Positions 51,568 to 60,065 of a stretch of 64,000 nucleotides of DNA are shown in pieces (positions within the stretch are counted from its first letter, which is position 1; each line of letters starts with the position of its first letter). The notes beneath the pieces were generated by a model, which had not been told where the DNA came from, did not search any database, and was given only the letters and a program-made list of their open reading frames with translations. The stretch spans positions 1 through 64,000 of the forward strand of contig CAYFSL010000002.1 in assembly GCA_964345835.1 (NCBI GenBank), in the 5' to 3' direction. Origin of the DNA: JAAYEL01 sp964345835 (lineage in GTDB: Bacteria; Bacillota; Clostridia; Tissierellales; Peptoniphilaceae). The position numbers were made by a program, and so were the translations under genes.

Positions 51568-52551
51568 CTAGTCTTCTTTGCTTTTATTTTGGTCTACAGA
51601 AGCTATGCTTTCTCTCATTTGGGTGTCCGCCAGGATATTTTTCATGTTGTAATAATCCATAACGCCTATCTTACCATTTTTTAGAGCTTCTGCTAAAGCT
51701 AAAGGAACTTGAGATTCTGCTTCAACTACCTTCGCCTTCATCTTCCTAACTTCGGCAACCATTTCTTGTTCGGTTGCAACCGCCATAGCCCTTCTTTCTT
51801 CTGCCTTAGCTTGGGCAATCTTCTTATCAGCCTCTGCCTGGTCTGTTTGTAGCTTAGCGCCAACGTTTCTTCCAACATCGACATCCGCTATATCTATAGA
51901 TAGGATTTCAAAGGCTGTACCAGAGTCTAACCCCTTGTCTAACACTGTCTTTGAGATTGAGTCTGGATTTTCAAGTACTAGCTTGTGACTAACTGCGGAA
52001 CCAACTGTAGTAACAATACCTTCACCAACCCTGGCTATGATAGTTTCTTCTCCAGCTCCACCGACAAGTCTATCTATATTGGCCCTAACTGTAACCTTTG
52101 CAATAGCCCTGACTTCAATACCGTCCATGGCAACCGCAGAGATAACTGGTGTTTCTATGACTTTGGGGTTAACAGAAACCTGAACCGCTTCAAAGACATT
52201 TCTTCCTGCTAGGTCTATTGCTGCGGCTTGTTCAAATTCAAGGTCAATGTTGGCCCTGTGGGCAGCTATTAAAGCATCAACTACAGCATTTATATTACCA
52301 CCTGCTAATAAATGGGCTTCAAGGTTATTTATGTTAAGCTTTAACCCACCCTTGGTAGCCTTTATCATGGGGTTGATTATCCTGGAAGGAACAACCCTCC
52401 TAAGCCTCATACCTATTAAGGTTCCAAGTCCAACTTTTACTCCTGAGAAATAGGCCGTAATCCATAGGCCTACTGGAATAAAGGTAAAGAAAACAGAAAT
52501 TACAATAATTCCTATTATTATAAAAACAATTACTGATATTAGTCCTTCCAA
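51568..52551 (-). CDS. floA: Flotillin-like protein FloA
   Basis: Membrane scaffold of functional membrane microdomains. The 327-residue protein has an N-terminal hydrophobic hairpin (about 4-30), an SPFH/PHB-type domain and an alanine- and glutamate-rich coiled coil (AEADKKIAQAKAEERRA, about 240-256). The start is a TTG after GGAGGAAATAATT. It lies two bases after nfeD, the usual partner. Confidence 0.95.
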   Translation of the reverse strand: MEGLISVIVFIIIGIIVISVFFTFIPVGLWITAYFSGVKVGLGTLIGMRLRRVVPSRIINPMIKATKGGLKLNINNLEAHLLAGGNINAVVDALIAAHRANIDLEFEQAAAIDLAGRNVFEAVQVSVNPKVIETPVISAVAMDGIEVRAIAKVTVRANIDRLVGGAGEETIIARVGEGIVTTVGSAVSHKLVLENPDSISKTVLDKGLDSGTAFEILSIDIADVDVGRNVGAKLQTDQAEADKKIAQAKAEERRAMAVATEQEMVAEVRKMKAKVVEAESQVPLALAEALKNGKIGVMDYYNMKNILADTQMRESIASVDQNKSKED

Positions 52552-52553
52552 AA

Positions 52554-53030
52554 TTATTTCCTCCTACAATATATTTTATTTCCTTCAATTTTTACTACTG
52601 TTATCGCTTCTCCTTTTCCTATGAACTCCCCATAAGAAATCACATCATAGTGGCTACCATCAATTATGGCTTCACCAGATGGTCTAAGGTCTTTTTCAAC
52701 TAGACCTTCCTTACCAATTAAATCCGAACTTACATAACTTGGCCCTTCTGGTCCTCCTTCTTGTAAAACAAACTTACTGGCGGCATTTTTGCCCATCATT
52801 AGTTTTATCAAGATTATACTAATTAATAAAGAAATTATCAGAGATATAAAAATATATACATAAACTGAATGAATATTAGGTATAGCCTTAAGTGCATTTA
52901 GCAACAAATATATTCCAGCTATGCCTAAAAGACCAAGGCTAGGTACGAAAATTTCCATAACTATCAGGGTCAAGGCAACAACTAATACAAAAACAAACAT
53001 GTATTGACTCGTTATTAAATCATAAAACAT
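52554..53030 (-). CDS. NfeD family membrane protein
   Basis: A 158-residue short NfeD: three hydrophobic segments in the first 80 residues, then a C-terminal OB-fold domain (GKEGLVEKDLRPSGEAII, about 105-122). NfeD proteins are encoded next to flotillin/stomatin genes and are thought to support them at the membrane. It is the first gene of nfeD-floA-unknown. Confidence 0.92.
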   Translation of the reverse strand: MFYDLITSQYMFVFVLVVALTLIVMEIFVPSLGLLGIAGIYLLLNALKAIPNIHSVYVYIFISLIISLLISIILIKLMMGKNAASKFVLQEGGPEGPSYVSSDLIGKEGLVEKDLRPSGEAIIDGSHYDVISYGEFIGKGEAITVVKIEGNKIYCRRK

Positions 53031-53170
53031 TGCTAGTCCTCCTTTCTTGCTATTTTACCCAAATAAGGAGGAATTTAATAGTATTTTATCAATATTTTAC
53101 ATGTCTAGCCTCCCTTCGTTAACGATTTAGCAAATCTTAACCAAACTGTTACACATTAGCTTTTCAAGTA

Positions 53171-53179
53171 TGTTATAAT
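53171..53179 (+). promoter_or_regulatory. Extended -10 promoter of the 218-residue lipoprotein gene
   Basis: TGTTATAAT, a perfect TATAAT preceded by TGT, on the plus strand about 80 bases before the ATG. The -35 region is poor. Confidence 0.55.
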
Positions 53180-53260
53180 TTTACTAGCTTTATACATAGT
53201 TTAGTGAATTTTATCGCTAGATATTAAGTTGAATAGATTACATACAGAAAGGATGTTGAA

Positions 53261-53917
53261 ATGAAGAATAGAAAAATAATTTATCTAATATGTATTTTAG
53301 CCCTATCTATATTCGTTAGTTCCGCTTGTGGAGCTTTAGGGGCTTCTGATTCTAAAAAAGATAAGCCTGACGTTAATGATTCTAACAAGTTAGAAGATAA
53401 TAAAAAGTCAGATGACTCAGATAAAAAAGCGGATGATGATAAACAAGCAGAGGGTGAAAAAAAGCCTGATAACAGCTCTGATAAAGAGGGGAAAAAATCT
53501 AATGTAAACTCTCCTAGATTAAACTTTAATGACAATGAAACAGAAAACTTAAAAAAAGCTATAAAGCAATATTCTGTCACTTTGATTGAAGATGACAACC
53601 AAGAACACAATGATGTCGACTTAGACAAGGTTGAAGCAATCGCAATCTACGAGGACGATTCATCATATGGATGGATTTGTAAGTATGATGATAACAAGAT
53701 TGGGGTAGCACAGGTCCCTCATGAAACCATCTATGAAAATGGAGAAGAATACCACCCTGTCCAAATAGTTAAGATATGGGGAGAAAAGCACATCTATGAA
53801 GGTGGATCAAGCGGGATTAAGGACAATGATCCAAAGCTATTTAAGGCTGCCTCCAAGGAAATAGCAAAGACCTTCCACTTTGATGATGGCCTACAAATTA
53901 AATTTTTGTTTGACTAA
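53261..53917 (+). CDS. Lipoprotein with acidic repeat-like linker, unknown function
   Basis: A 218-residue plus-strand protein, with signal MKNRKIIYLICILALSIFVS and lipobox SSAC (Cys23). Residues 28-88 are a low-complexity Asp/Lys/Ser/Glu linker, probably a cell-wall spanner. The C-terminal 120 residues form a compact domain with the alternating hydrophobic pattern of a beta-rich fold (VEAIAIYEDDSSYGWICKY). No family is recognised. It interrupts a minus-strand block conserved in Bacillota between rpsU and nfeD, so it is a lineage insertion. Confidence 0.82.
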   Translation: MKNRKIIYLICILALSIFVSSACGALGASDSKKDKPDVNDSNKLEDNKKSDDSDKKADDDKQAEGEKKPDNSSDKEGKKSNVNSPRLNFNDNETENLKKAIKQYSVTLIEDDNQEHNDVDLDKVEAIAIYEDDSSYGWICKYDDNKIGVAQVPHETIYENGEEYHPVQIVKIWGEKHIYEGGSSGIKDNDPKLFKAASKEIAKTFHFDDGLQIKFLFD

Positions 53918-53946
53918 TAAAGTCATTCAATGTTACTAAACTTCAA

Positions 53947-53971
53947 AAGGGACCTTTGGTCCCTTTTTTTT
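53947..53971 (+). terminator. Bidirectional terminator between the lipoprotein gene and rpsU
   Basis: Stem AAGGGACC/GGTCCCTT with a 3-base loop, followed by eight T residues on the plus strand. On the minus strand the stem is followed by TTTTGAAG, so it probably also ends rpsU. Confidence 0.92.
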
Positions 53972-54097
53972 AACCTTAAATATAAACTTAATCGTTGTTA
54001 TAAAAGTAAGAAAAGACCACTAAAAAATGGCAGGTACCTGGACTCTAGCCCAAATACTCTACCATTGATAATTGATTTCTACATAAAGATAAATCTA

Positions 54098-54277
54098 TTA
54101 GAATTTTCTTTTTTTCCTTCTAGCAGCTTCTGATTTTTTCTTTCTCTTGATGCTTGGCTTTTCATAGTGTTCTCTCTTTCTATATTCTGAAAGAACTCCT
54201 GAACGAGCACATTGTCTTTTAAATCTTTTTAGAGCGTTGTCTATTGATTCATTTTCACGAACTCTAATTTCTGTCAT
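54098..54277 (-). CDS. rpsU: Small ribosomal subunit protein bS21
   Basis: A 59-residue, very basic protein (MTEIRVRENESIDNALKRF at the start, then a C-terminal run of Lys and Arg) located near the anti-Shine-Dalgarno end of 16S rRNA, where it aids initiation. It has a strong GAGGAGGTG site. It is preceded by its own promoter and followed by the bidirectional terminator, so unlike the arrangement in B. subtilis it is not joined to yqeY, which is absent here. Confidence 0.95.
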   Translation of the reverse strand: MTEIRVRENESIDNALKRFKRQCARSGVLSEYRKREHYEKPSIKRKKKSEAARRKKRKF

Positions 54278-54329
54278 CGGTCTTCACCTCCTCGTTGCTA
54301 GATATCCTTTGAGGATTTGTACCCTATAA

Positions 54330-54358
54330 GTATATAGTAAGGGGAGTTTTTTTGCAAG
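54330..54358 (-). promoter_or_regulatory. rpsU promoter
   Basis: TTGCAA (54353-54358), a 17-base spacer and TATACT (54330-54335) on the minus strand, about 50 bases upstream of the rpsU start. Confidence 0.55.
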
Positions 54359-54390
54359 TCTAAATATAGCTTAAAAAAGTCTGTTAATTA

Positions 54391-54729
54391 CTAGCCAGCT
54401 GGCCAAAGCATCTTCCTTCCTGCCATGACATGAAAGTGCATATGGTGGACACTTTGCCCCCCATCTTCCCCGATATTATTTACTATCCTATATCCGTCCT
54501 TATCAAATCCCATGTCTTTAGCAACCTTCCTAATTGCTGTAAAAATCCTTGAAACAATAATGTCTTGGTCCTCTACTTCATTATTTGAAGCTATATGGGT
54601 TTTTGGTATGAATAGAATATGAATAGGAGCCTGTGGGTCCATGTCATTAAAGGCAAATACATAGTCATCTTCATATACTACTTTAGTTTCAATTTCCTTG
54701 TTAGCTAACTTACAAAATATACAGTCCAT
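54391..54729 (-). CDS. HIT family protein (HinT-like nucleotide hydrolase)
   Basis: A 112-residue histidine-triad protein of the branch that hydrolyses adenosine phosphoramidates. The N-terminal CIFCK pair and the HxHxH-type catalytic motif HHMHFHV (about 97-103) are present. It lies 23 bases after mtaB on the same strand and probably shares its transcript. Confidence 0.95.
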   Translation of the reverse strand: MDCIFCKLANKEIETKVVYEDDYVFAFNDMDPQAPIHILFIPKTHIASNNEVEDQDIIVSRIFTAIRKVAKDMGFDKDGYRIVNNIGEDGGQSVHHMHFHVMAGRKMLWPAG

Positions 54730-54752
54730 TTGTACCTCCTTGTTGAAATTCC

Positions 54753-56066
54753 TTAATCCATAAGGCCTACAACCACACCTTTTAACTCTTGGTCTTTTCT
54801 TTCTAATATTTTTACCCTAGCTATCCTATTTACCAGGTCATCATCTCTAGGTACACTCACTCTTAGGTAGTTGGTTGAGTAGCCTTCTGTAGTCACCGCC
54901 CTCTTGGAATCCTCTTCAAACAATACTTCTAGCTCCTTACCAATAAAGGAGTCTAAAAATCTATTTGCTATCTTTTCTTCCTCTTGGGAAAGCCTATGGG
55001 CCCTTTCTTTCTTTATAGGTCCTTCCACCTGTTTAGGAAGGTCATAGGCAGGAGTTGACTTTCTCCTTGAAAATGGGAATACGTGGATTTTAGAAAAGCT
55101 AATATCCTTTATGAAATCCATGGTTTCTTCAAAAAGTTCGTCCGTCTCTCCTGGAAAGCCCACAATTACATCTGTAGTGATGGCTGAATCAGGTAGGTAT
55201 TTTCTTATAAGGTCCACTTTTTCCCTATACTCTTCCTTAGTGTACTTCCTATTCATGAGCCTAAGAATCTCATTGGACCCACTTTGAAGGGAAAGGTGGA
55301 AGTGGTCACAGGCTTTTTTTGTATCCCTATACCTTTCCATAAAGTCGTCAGTTATTACCCTTGGTTCAACCGATGAAAGTCTTATCCTTTCAACACCTTC
55401 AACTTCAGCTACCTTCTCCACTACGTCTATCAGCCTATAGTAGTCTTTTCCCCTGTCCTTACCATAGGATTCAACATGGATACCTGTAAGAACAATCTCC
55501 TTAAAGCCAGCCCCTGCAAGCTTTTTAGTCTCCTCTATGATGTTGTCCATTTCTCTAGAAGAAATAGGGCCTCTAGCATATGGAATTATGCAGTAAGAGC
55601 AAAACATATTACAGCCCTCTTGAATTTTTAAGTAGGCCCTGGTCATCTCCCTTTGGGTGTTAAAGCCTATTTCATCAAATTCCTGGTTGTGCTTTATATT
55701 ATCAACGACTGAAATTGTAGTGTCCAGTTCCTTAGCCTTGTCTAAAAGCTCTATAACCCTTGACCTGTGCTTGGTACCGATAATTACATCAACATCCAGC
55801 TTTTCTATATCCTCGGGGGATACTTGAGAATAACAACCTACAACAGCTATTTGCCCTTGAGGGTTCTCTTTTTTCGCCCTGGATATATGCTGCCTGGATT
55901 TAGCAGCTGCTTGACCAGTAACAGTGCAGGTGTTAATCACATATACATCTGCTTTTTCTCCCTTGGATGCCCTGGTATAACCACTTGATTCAAAAAGCTT
56001 TTCCATGGCCTCGCTTTCGTATTGGTTGACCTTACAGCCTAGGGTTTCTATCTTAAATTTTTTCAT
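54753..56066 (-). CDS. mtaB: tRNA threonylcarbamoyladenosine 2-methylthiotransferase MtaB
   Basis: Radical SAM enzyme that adds a methylthio group to t6A37 in tRNAs reading ANN codons. The start is placed at the ATG giving MKKFKIETLGCKVNQYES, six codons after an in-frame ATG, because TTGGAGA lies at proper distance. The 437-residue chain has the N-terminal UPF0004 domain with Cys residues, the radical SAM motif CNMFCSYCIIPYARG (about 148-162) and a C-terminal TRAM domain. It overlaps rsmE by 14 bases. Confidence 0.95.
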   Translation of the reverse strand: MKKFKIETLGCKVNQYESEAMEKLFESSGYTRASKGEKADVYVINTCTVTGQAAAKSRQHISRAKKENPQGQIAVVGCYSQVSPEDIEKLDVDVIIGTKHRSRVIELLDKAKELDTTISVVDNIKHNQEFDEIGFNTQREMTRAYLKIQEGCNMFCSYCIIPYARGPISSREMDNIIEETKKLAGAGFKEIVLTGIHVESYGKDRGKDYYRLIDVVEKVAEVEGVERIRLSSVEPRVITDDFMERYRDTKKACDHFHLSLQSGSNEILRLMNRKYTKEEYREKVDLIRKYLPDSAITTDVIVGFPGETDELFEETMDFIKDISFSKIHVFPFSRRKSTPAYDLPKQVEGPIKKERAHRLSQEEEKIANRFLDSFIGKELEVLFEEDSKRAVTTEGYSTNYLRVSVPRDDDLVNRIARVKILERKDQELKGVVVGLMD

Positions 56067-56790
56067 TAATATCTCCAATTTCATACTGAACCATTGCTGT
56101 TAAAGCTATGGCCGCAGTTTCCGTTCTTAGGATTCTCTTTCCTAGATTTACTATTCTAGCATTAGCCAGCTGAATTTGTCTAACTTCTTCTTCAGAAAAA
56201 CCCCCTTCAGGGCCAACTATGATGTTTATCTTATAACCTTCAAAATCTTTGAGGGTCCCTTTTAGGCTTTCCCCATAATTTTCATAGGCTATTATAGTAA
56301 ATTCATCCCCTATAGAATCCAAGAGGTCCTTGAAACTTTTTACCGGGTGGATCCTTGGAAGTCTTCCCCTCTTGGATTGTTTGGCTGCTGCTAGGGCTAT
56401 ATCTTCATAGCGTTTTAGTTTCTTTGCTTCCTTTTTCTCATCCCATTTAACTATGGTCCTAGAGGATGCAAAAGGAGTGATTTCACTTACCCCCAGCTCT
56501 ATACATTTTTGAATAATTAATTCAAGTTTATCCGACTTAGGTAGGCCCTGGTAAAGGTGGACCTGTAGACTGGACTCATTTACATCTTCCCAGGAATCTT
56601 TAATCCCTGCTTCTATAGATTCTTTTCCCCTATGGGAAATATTTACTAGGTAAACGATTCCCTCTATAACTACTTCAAAATCCTCATCATCTCTTATCCT
56701 TAAAACTCTCGTAATGTGGTGGGCATTGTCCTTTGATAGGGCTATCTTATCCCCTGATAGTGAGGAAGGATTCTCAAAAAATCTAAACAT
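56053..56790 (-). CDS. rsmE: 16S rRNA (uracil(1498)-N(3))-methyltransferase
   Basis: SPOUT-fold enzyme methylating U1498 of 16S rRNA. The 245-residue sequence shows the trefoil-knot motifs IIVGPEGGFSEEEV (about 190-203) and LGKRILRTETAAI (about 215-227). It overlaps prmA by eight bases and mtaB by 14, forming a tightly packed run prmA-rsmE-mtaB as in B. subtilis (yqeT-yqeU-yqeV). Confidence 0.96.
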   Translation of the reverse strand: MFRFFENPSSLSGDKIALSKDNAHHITRVLRIRDDEDFEVVIEGIVYLVNISHRGKESIEAGIKDSWEDVNESSLQVHLYQGLPKSDKLELIIQKCIELGVSEITPFASSRTIVKWDEKKEAKKLKRYEDIALAAAKQSKRGRLPRIHPVKSFKDLLDSIGDEFTIIAYENYGESLKGTLKDFEGYKINIIVGPEGGFSEEEVRQIQLANARIVNLGKRILRTETAAIALTAMVQYEIGDINEKI

Positions 56791-57700
56791 CTTTTTTTCT
56801 GCAGGCTATAAGAGCCCACTCTCCCTTTTCAAGATGATCAAGGATTTCAAATCCTCTTTTTTCAAGTTTATCTATGACCATCTGAGCCTTGCTGGTTATT
56901 ATCCCCGATAAGACCATTTTTCCTCCTGGATTTAACCTATCATCCACCTCATCTAGCATGGTCATAATGATTTCAGCCAGGATATTGGCAAATATCAGGT
57001 CGTAGGCCCCATCTACTTCTGAAAATAGGTCTGAGTAAAAGACGTTTACATCCTCCACCCCATTTATCTTACAATTGTCCTTGGCATTGTCAATGGCAAG
57101 GGGGTCAATATCACAAGCATCAACCTCTTTAGCACCGAGTTTCTTAGCAAGTATTGATAAGATTCCCGACCCACAGCCTATATCAAGAACCCTTTTACCG
57201 GCCAGGTCCCAATCTTCAACATAGGCCATACACAGGGATGTAGTTTCATGGGTTCCAGTCCCAAAGGCCATCTTAGGTTCGATCTCAATACAGATTTTTC
57301 CTTCCGGAACTTCTTCCTCCCACGAAGGCTTTATCCATATTCTCTCCCCTATAGGAAATGCCTTATAGGACTTCTTCCATTCATCTTCCCAGTTGGAGTT
57401 GTCTATATAACTGAAGTCGTATTCAAAGCCGGGTATACCTGTTGAAAAGAAAATTACAAATTCATTTAGGGTCTTTTCACCCTTTTCATCGTCGGTAAAA
57501 AAAACCTTGTATGAGATTTTCCCTTCATCATCTAGCGGAAGGTCTGCCAGGTCCCACTCCGGAGATTGGGCTAAAAGCTCCCTTTTTTCTACTGGGTCAT
57601 CAACCTCAAATCCCGCTATATCAAAATTATATATACTATTTTCAACAAAGTCTTTCATTTGCCTATCCAGGCTAAATGATAGCATTAAAAAATCATCCAC
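56783..57700 (-). CDS. prmA: Ribosomal protein L11 methyltransferase
   Basis: Methylates ribosomal protein uL11. The 305-residue protein begins with GTG after GGAGAGGTG. Family motifs: FGTGTHETTSLCM (about 146-158), the SAM-binding VLDIGCGSGILSI (about 171-183) and the catalytic-loop ANILAEII (about 241-248). It follows the 233-residue membrane protein gene by about 94 bases, though it is usually next to dnaJ. Confidence 0.95.
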   Translation of the reverse strand: MDDFLMLSFSLDRQMKDFVENSIYNFDIAGFEVDDPVEKRELLAQSPEWDLADLPLDDEGKISYKVFFTDDEKGEKTLNEFVIFFSTGIPGFEYDFSYIDNSNWEDEWKKSYKAFPIGERIWIKPSWEEEVPEGKICIEIEPKMAFGTGTHETTSLCMAYVEDWDLAGKRVLDIGCGSGILSILAKKLGAKEVDACDIDPLAIDNAKDNCKINGVEDVNVFYSDLFSEVDGAYDLIFANILAEIIMTMLDEVDDRLNPGGKMVLSGIITSKAQMVIDKLEKRGFEILDHLEKGEWALIACRKKDV

Positions 57701-57793
57701 TTAATCACCTCTCCATTATTCTATACTATAGCAAATAATTATAAAATATTATTTAAAAAACTAGAAGGCACCTTCCAGTGCCTTCCAACATGT

Positions 57794-58495
57794 CTACATT
57801 CCAAACAGATTTGAAAATTGCTTTAGATTTAGTAATTCCAGCATTACATCTTCTGGATTTGCTACCCTCCACTGACCATCTTCTTTTATCATATTTATTG
57901 CAACACTAGTATCCCTGTCTTTTATAGACTTAAGGTCTATATTTTTAATAACTTCTTCTGGTGAACCACCCATCATTGATGCCTTTACCATTTGCATAAA
58001 GACATCTGTAAAGTCCTTAATCTTTACCTTATAGCTAAGACTAACTTGGTCTGCGTCTTTTTCAACCTTGCCAGTTTCAAAAGAATACTTGGTTGAAGAT
58101 AAAAAAGTCTTAAATAGACGGTTAGCCTGCTCATCTTCAAGGGAGCCTTTAACTTGTCCTTCATCTAGCTTCTTACTCTTAGCAACAAATTCATTAGCCT
58201 TGGTCATATCAACATTCCTAAAAGCTTCTAGGAATCCTTGGGCACTAGCCTTAGCCTTTTCAGTCTCTCTATCGGCTAGAAGTTTTTTCCCAACAAAAAA
58301 CGCACCTAAAGCTATGACAGCTATTCCTAAAAAGATTAGAAGGTATTTTATAAATCCCTTGGATTTTTTTTCTTGTGAACCAACCACTTCTTCATTATAA
58401 GATCCACTATTGTCTTCTAGTTGATCAACAGGTTGGACTTCATCTAACTTTACATCATCTAAATTGTTATTTTCTAGGTTGTTATCATCTAACAT
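57794..58495 (-). CDS. Membrane-anchored protein with extracellular NTF2-like domain (predicted)
   Basis: A 233-residue protein. Its acidic N-terminus (about 1-45, rich in Asp and Asn) is cytoplasmic, then comes one membrane segment (KYLLIFLGIAVIALGAFFVG, about 50-69) and an outer domain. That domain (about 78-225) has the pattern of a DUF4878/NTF2-like fold: a long helix (AQGFLEAFRNVDMTKANEF), then strands ending in DGQWRVANP. Function unknown. It splits the usual dnaJ-prmA linkage and has its own extended -10 promoter and an operator-like inverted repeat. Confidence 0.72.
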   Translation of the reverse strand: MLDDNNLENNNLDDVKLDEVQPVDQLEDNSGSYNEEVVGSQEKKSKGFIKYLLIFLGIAVIALGAFFVGKKLLADRETEKAKASAQGFLEAFRNVDMTKANEFVAKSKKLDEGQVKGSLEDEQANRLFKTFLSSTKYSFETGKVEKDADQVSLSYKVKIKDFTDVFMQMVKASMMGGSPEEVIKNIDLKSIKDRDTSVAINMIKEDGQWRVANPEDVMLELLNLKQFSNLFGM

Positions 58496-58552
58496 ATACT
58501 CACTCCTTTGTCTTGTATATAGTTAATAGTAGCAGTCCCTTGGCTTACTAAA

Positions 58553-58569
58553 TTACCATCTGATGGTAA
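58553..58569 (-). promoter_or_regulatory. Operator-like inverted repeat in the leader of the membrane-protein gene
   Basis: Perfect TTACCATC-T-GATGGTAA, about 26-42 bases after the predicted transcription start. This position suits a roadblock repressor; the regulator is unknown. Confidence 0.45.
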
Positions 58570-58601
58570 ATAAATCGAATAATAATAACTCAATTTATAG
58601 T

Positions 58602-58610
58602 ATTATACCA
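58602..58610 (-). promoter_or_regulatory. Extended -10 promoter of the membrane-protein gene
   Basis: TGGTATAAT on the minus strand, a perfect extended -10. The leader to the ATG is about 100 bases. Confidence 0.65.
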
Positions 58611-58728
58611 TAATATAGGCTTTTTCATTCACGAAATAAATATGTAATTGAAAATTATTTTTTATTCCAACTTTTAACAACTAATGCAATTACTTTGGAT
58701 GACCTTTATTATTGTCTAGACAAAAGAA

Positions 58729-58755
58729 AATCCAGCCCGTAAATGGAGCTGGATT
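58729..58755 (-). terminator. Terminator of hrcA-grpE-dnaK-dnaJ
   Basis: Perfect stem AATCCAGC/GCTGGATT, with a further partial pairing in the loop, followed on the minus strand by TTTTCTTTT. Confidence 0.85.
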
Positions 58756-58813
58756 GATCAATGTTATATATAATTAAGTTTATTTTGCTTTCGCTAATAC
58801 TCATGTGGAATTT

Positions 58814-59944
58814 CTACTCAAAGATATCCTTTAATTTATCGAAAAATCCCTTTTTTTGTGGTTCTATTAAATTTTCGCCACAGACATCAGCAAATTTTTC
58901 AAAGGCAGCCCTTTCCTTGTCATTCAATTTCTTAGGAACGACAACTTTTACATCGAAATATAGGTCTCCTGTCATAGCTGTCCTAGCGTCTGTAACTCCC
59001 TTTTTCTTAAGCTTAAACCTAGTACCTGTTTGTGTGCCACTAGGTATGTCAAATTTCATAGTTCCATCAAGAACGGGTATGTCAATTGTATTTCCAAGGG
59101 TTGCAGTGATAATGCTTATTGGTAATTCATAGAATATATCATTTCCAATCCTCTTAAATATCTCATGTTCTTCGACATAAACAACGATATATAGGTCACC
59201 TGCTGGTCCCCCATTTTTACCATCATTTCCCTTGCCTCTAACAGTGATTGCCTGGCCATTTTTTATCCCTTGAGGGATCTTGATCTTTAGCTTCATGGTG
59301 TTTGTCTCAAAACCTGAGCCATGGCAACTATCACATTTTTCTTTAATCACACTTCCGCTACCCTGGCAGTCGGAACAGACTTCTTGAGACCTAAAAACGC
59401 CAAAAGGAGTTTTTGATGTCCTGGTAACGCTTCCGCTTCCTCCACAGGTTGGGCAAGTTTCTCTCTTATGACCTTCCTTGGCTCCTGAACCCTCACACAC
59501 GTGACAATGCTCTTTTCTCCTATAGCTAATCTCTTTTTCTGCCCCAAATACAGATTCCTTAAAATTGATATGGATAGAATATTCAAGGTCTTCGCCCCTC
59601 ATCTTGGCATCGGGATCTCTTCTTTGTCTTGAATAGCCACCAAAACCACCACCGCCAAATAGGTCCCCAAACAAGTCGGAAAAGATGTCGCCCATGTCAG
59701 CTCCACCAAAGCCGCCTCCACCATTTTCAAAAGCAGCAGCCCCATACCTATCATACCTAGCCTTCTTATCTGGATCAGATAAGATGGAAAATGCCTCATT
59801 AACTTCTTTTAATTTTTCAGCAGCCTCTTGATCTCCCGAATTTAAATCAGGGTGGTATTTCTTCGCCAACCTTCTATAGGCAGCCTTTAAATCTTTCTCT
59901 GAGACATTCTTATCAACTCCCAGAACTTCATACGGATCTCTCAT
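58814..59944 (-). CDS. dnaJ: Chaperone DnaJ
   Basis: J-domain co-chaperone that stimulates the DnaK ATPase and delivers substrates. The start is the ATG giving MRDPYEVLGV, three codons into the longest frame. The 376-residue protein has the J domain with HPD (KKYHPDLN, about 30-37), a Gly/Phe-rich linker, four CxxCxGxG zinc repeats (CHVCEGSG, CPTCGGSG, CSDCQGSG, CDSCHGSG) and two C-terminal barrels. It follows dnaK after a strong hairpin. Confidence 0.97.
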   Translation of the reverse strand: MRDPYEVLGVDKNVSEKDLKAAYRRLAKKYHPDLNSGDQEAAEKLKEVNEAFSILSDPDKKARYDRYGAAAFENGGGGFGGADMGDIFSDLFGDLFGGGGFGGYSRQRRDPDAKMRGEDLEYSIHINFKESVFGAEKEISYRRKEHCHVCEGSGAKEGHKRETCPTCGGSGSVTRTSKTPFGVFRSQEVCSDCQGSGSVIKEKCDSCHGSGFETNTMKLKIKIPQGIKNGQAITVRGKGNDGKNGGPAGDLYIVVYVEEHEIFKRIGNDIFYELPISIITATLGNTIDIPVLDGTMKFDIPSGTQTGTRFKLKKKGVTDARTAMTGDLYFDVKVVVPKKLNDKERAAFEKFADVCGENLIEPQKKGFFDKLKDIFE

Positions 59945-59993
59945 ATTCACCAACCTTATCTACTTATTTTAACCTGTCTATTATAACAGATAA

Positions 59994-60023
59994 AACCACT
60001 AAGAACACATCTTCTTAGTGGTT
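59994..60023 (-). terminator. Hairpin between dnaK and dnaJ (partial terminator or processing site)
   Basis: Perfect 12-bp stem (AACCACTAAGAA/TTCTTAGTGGTT) with a 6-base loop, followed by only TTTTA on the minus strand. It could reduce read-through so that DnaJ is made in smaller amounts than DnaK. A TATAAT follows at 59980-59985 and might give a minor internal promoter. Confidence 0.65.
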
Positions 60024-60065
60024 CTATTCCTATTATTTTCTTAAATCGATACTTTCGACCAAAAA

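Larger units (their letters stand above)
58496..58813. other. Intergenic region between dnaJ and the membrane-protein gene
   Basis: No gene seen. It holds the hrcA-dnaJ operon terminator (58729-58755), an extended -10 promoter (58602-58610) and a 17-base inverted repeat (58553-58569). Confidence 0.7.
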
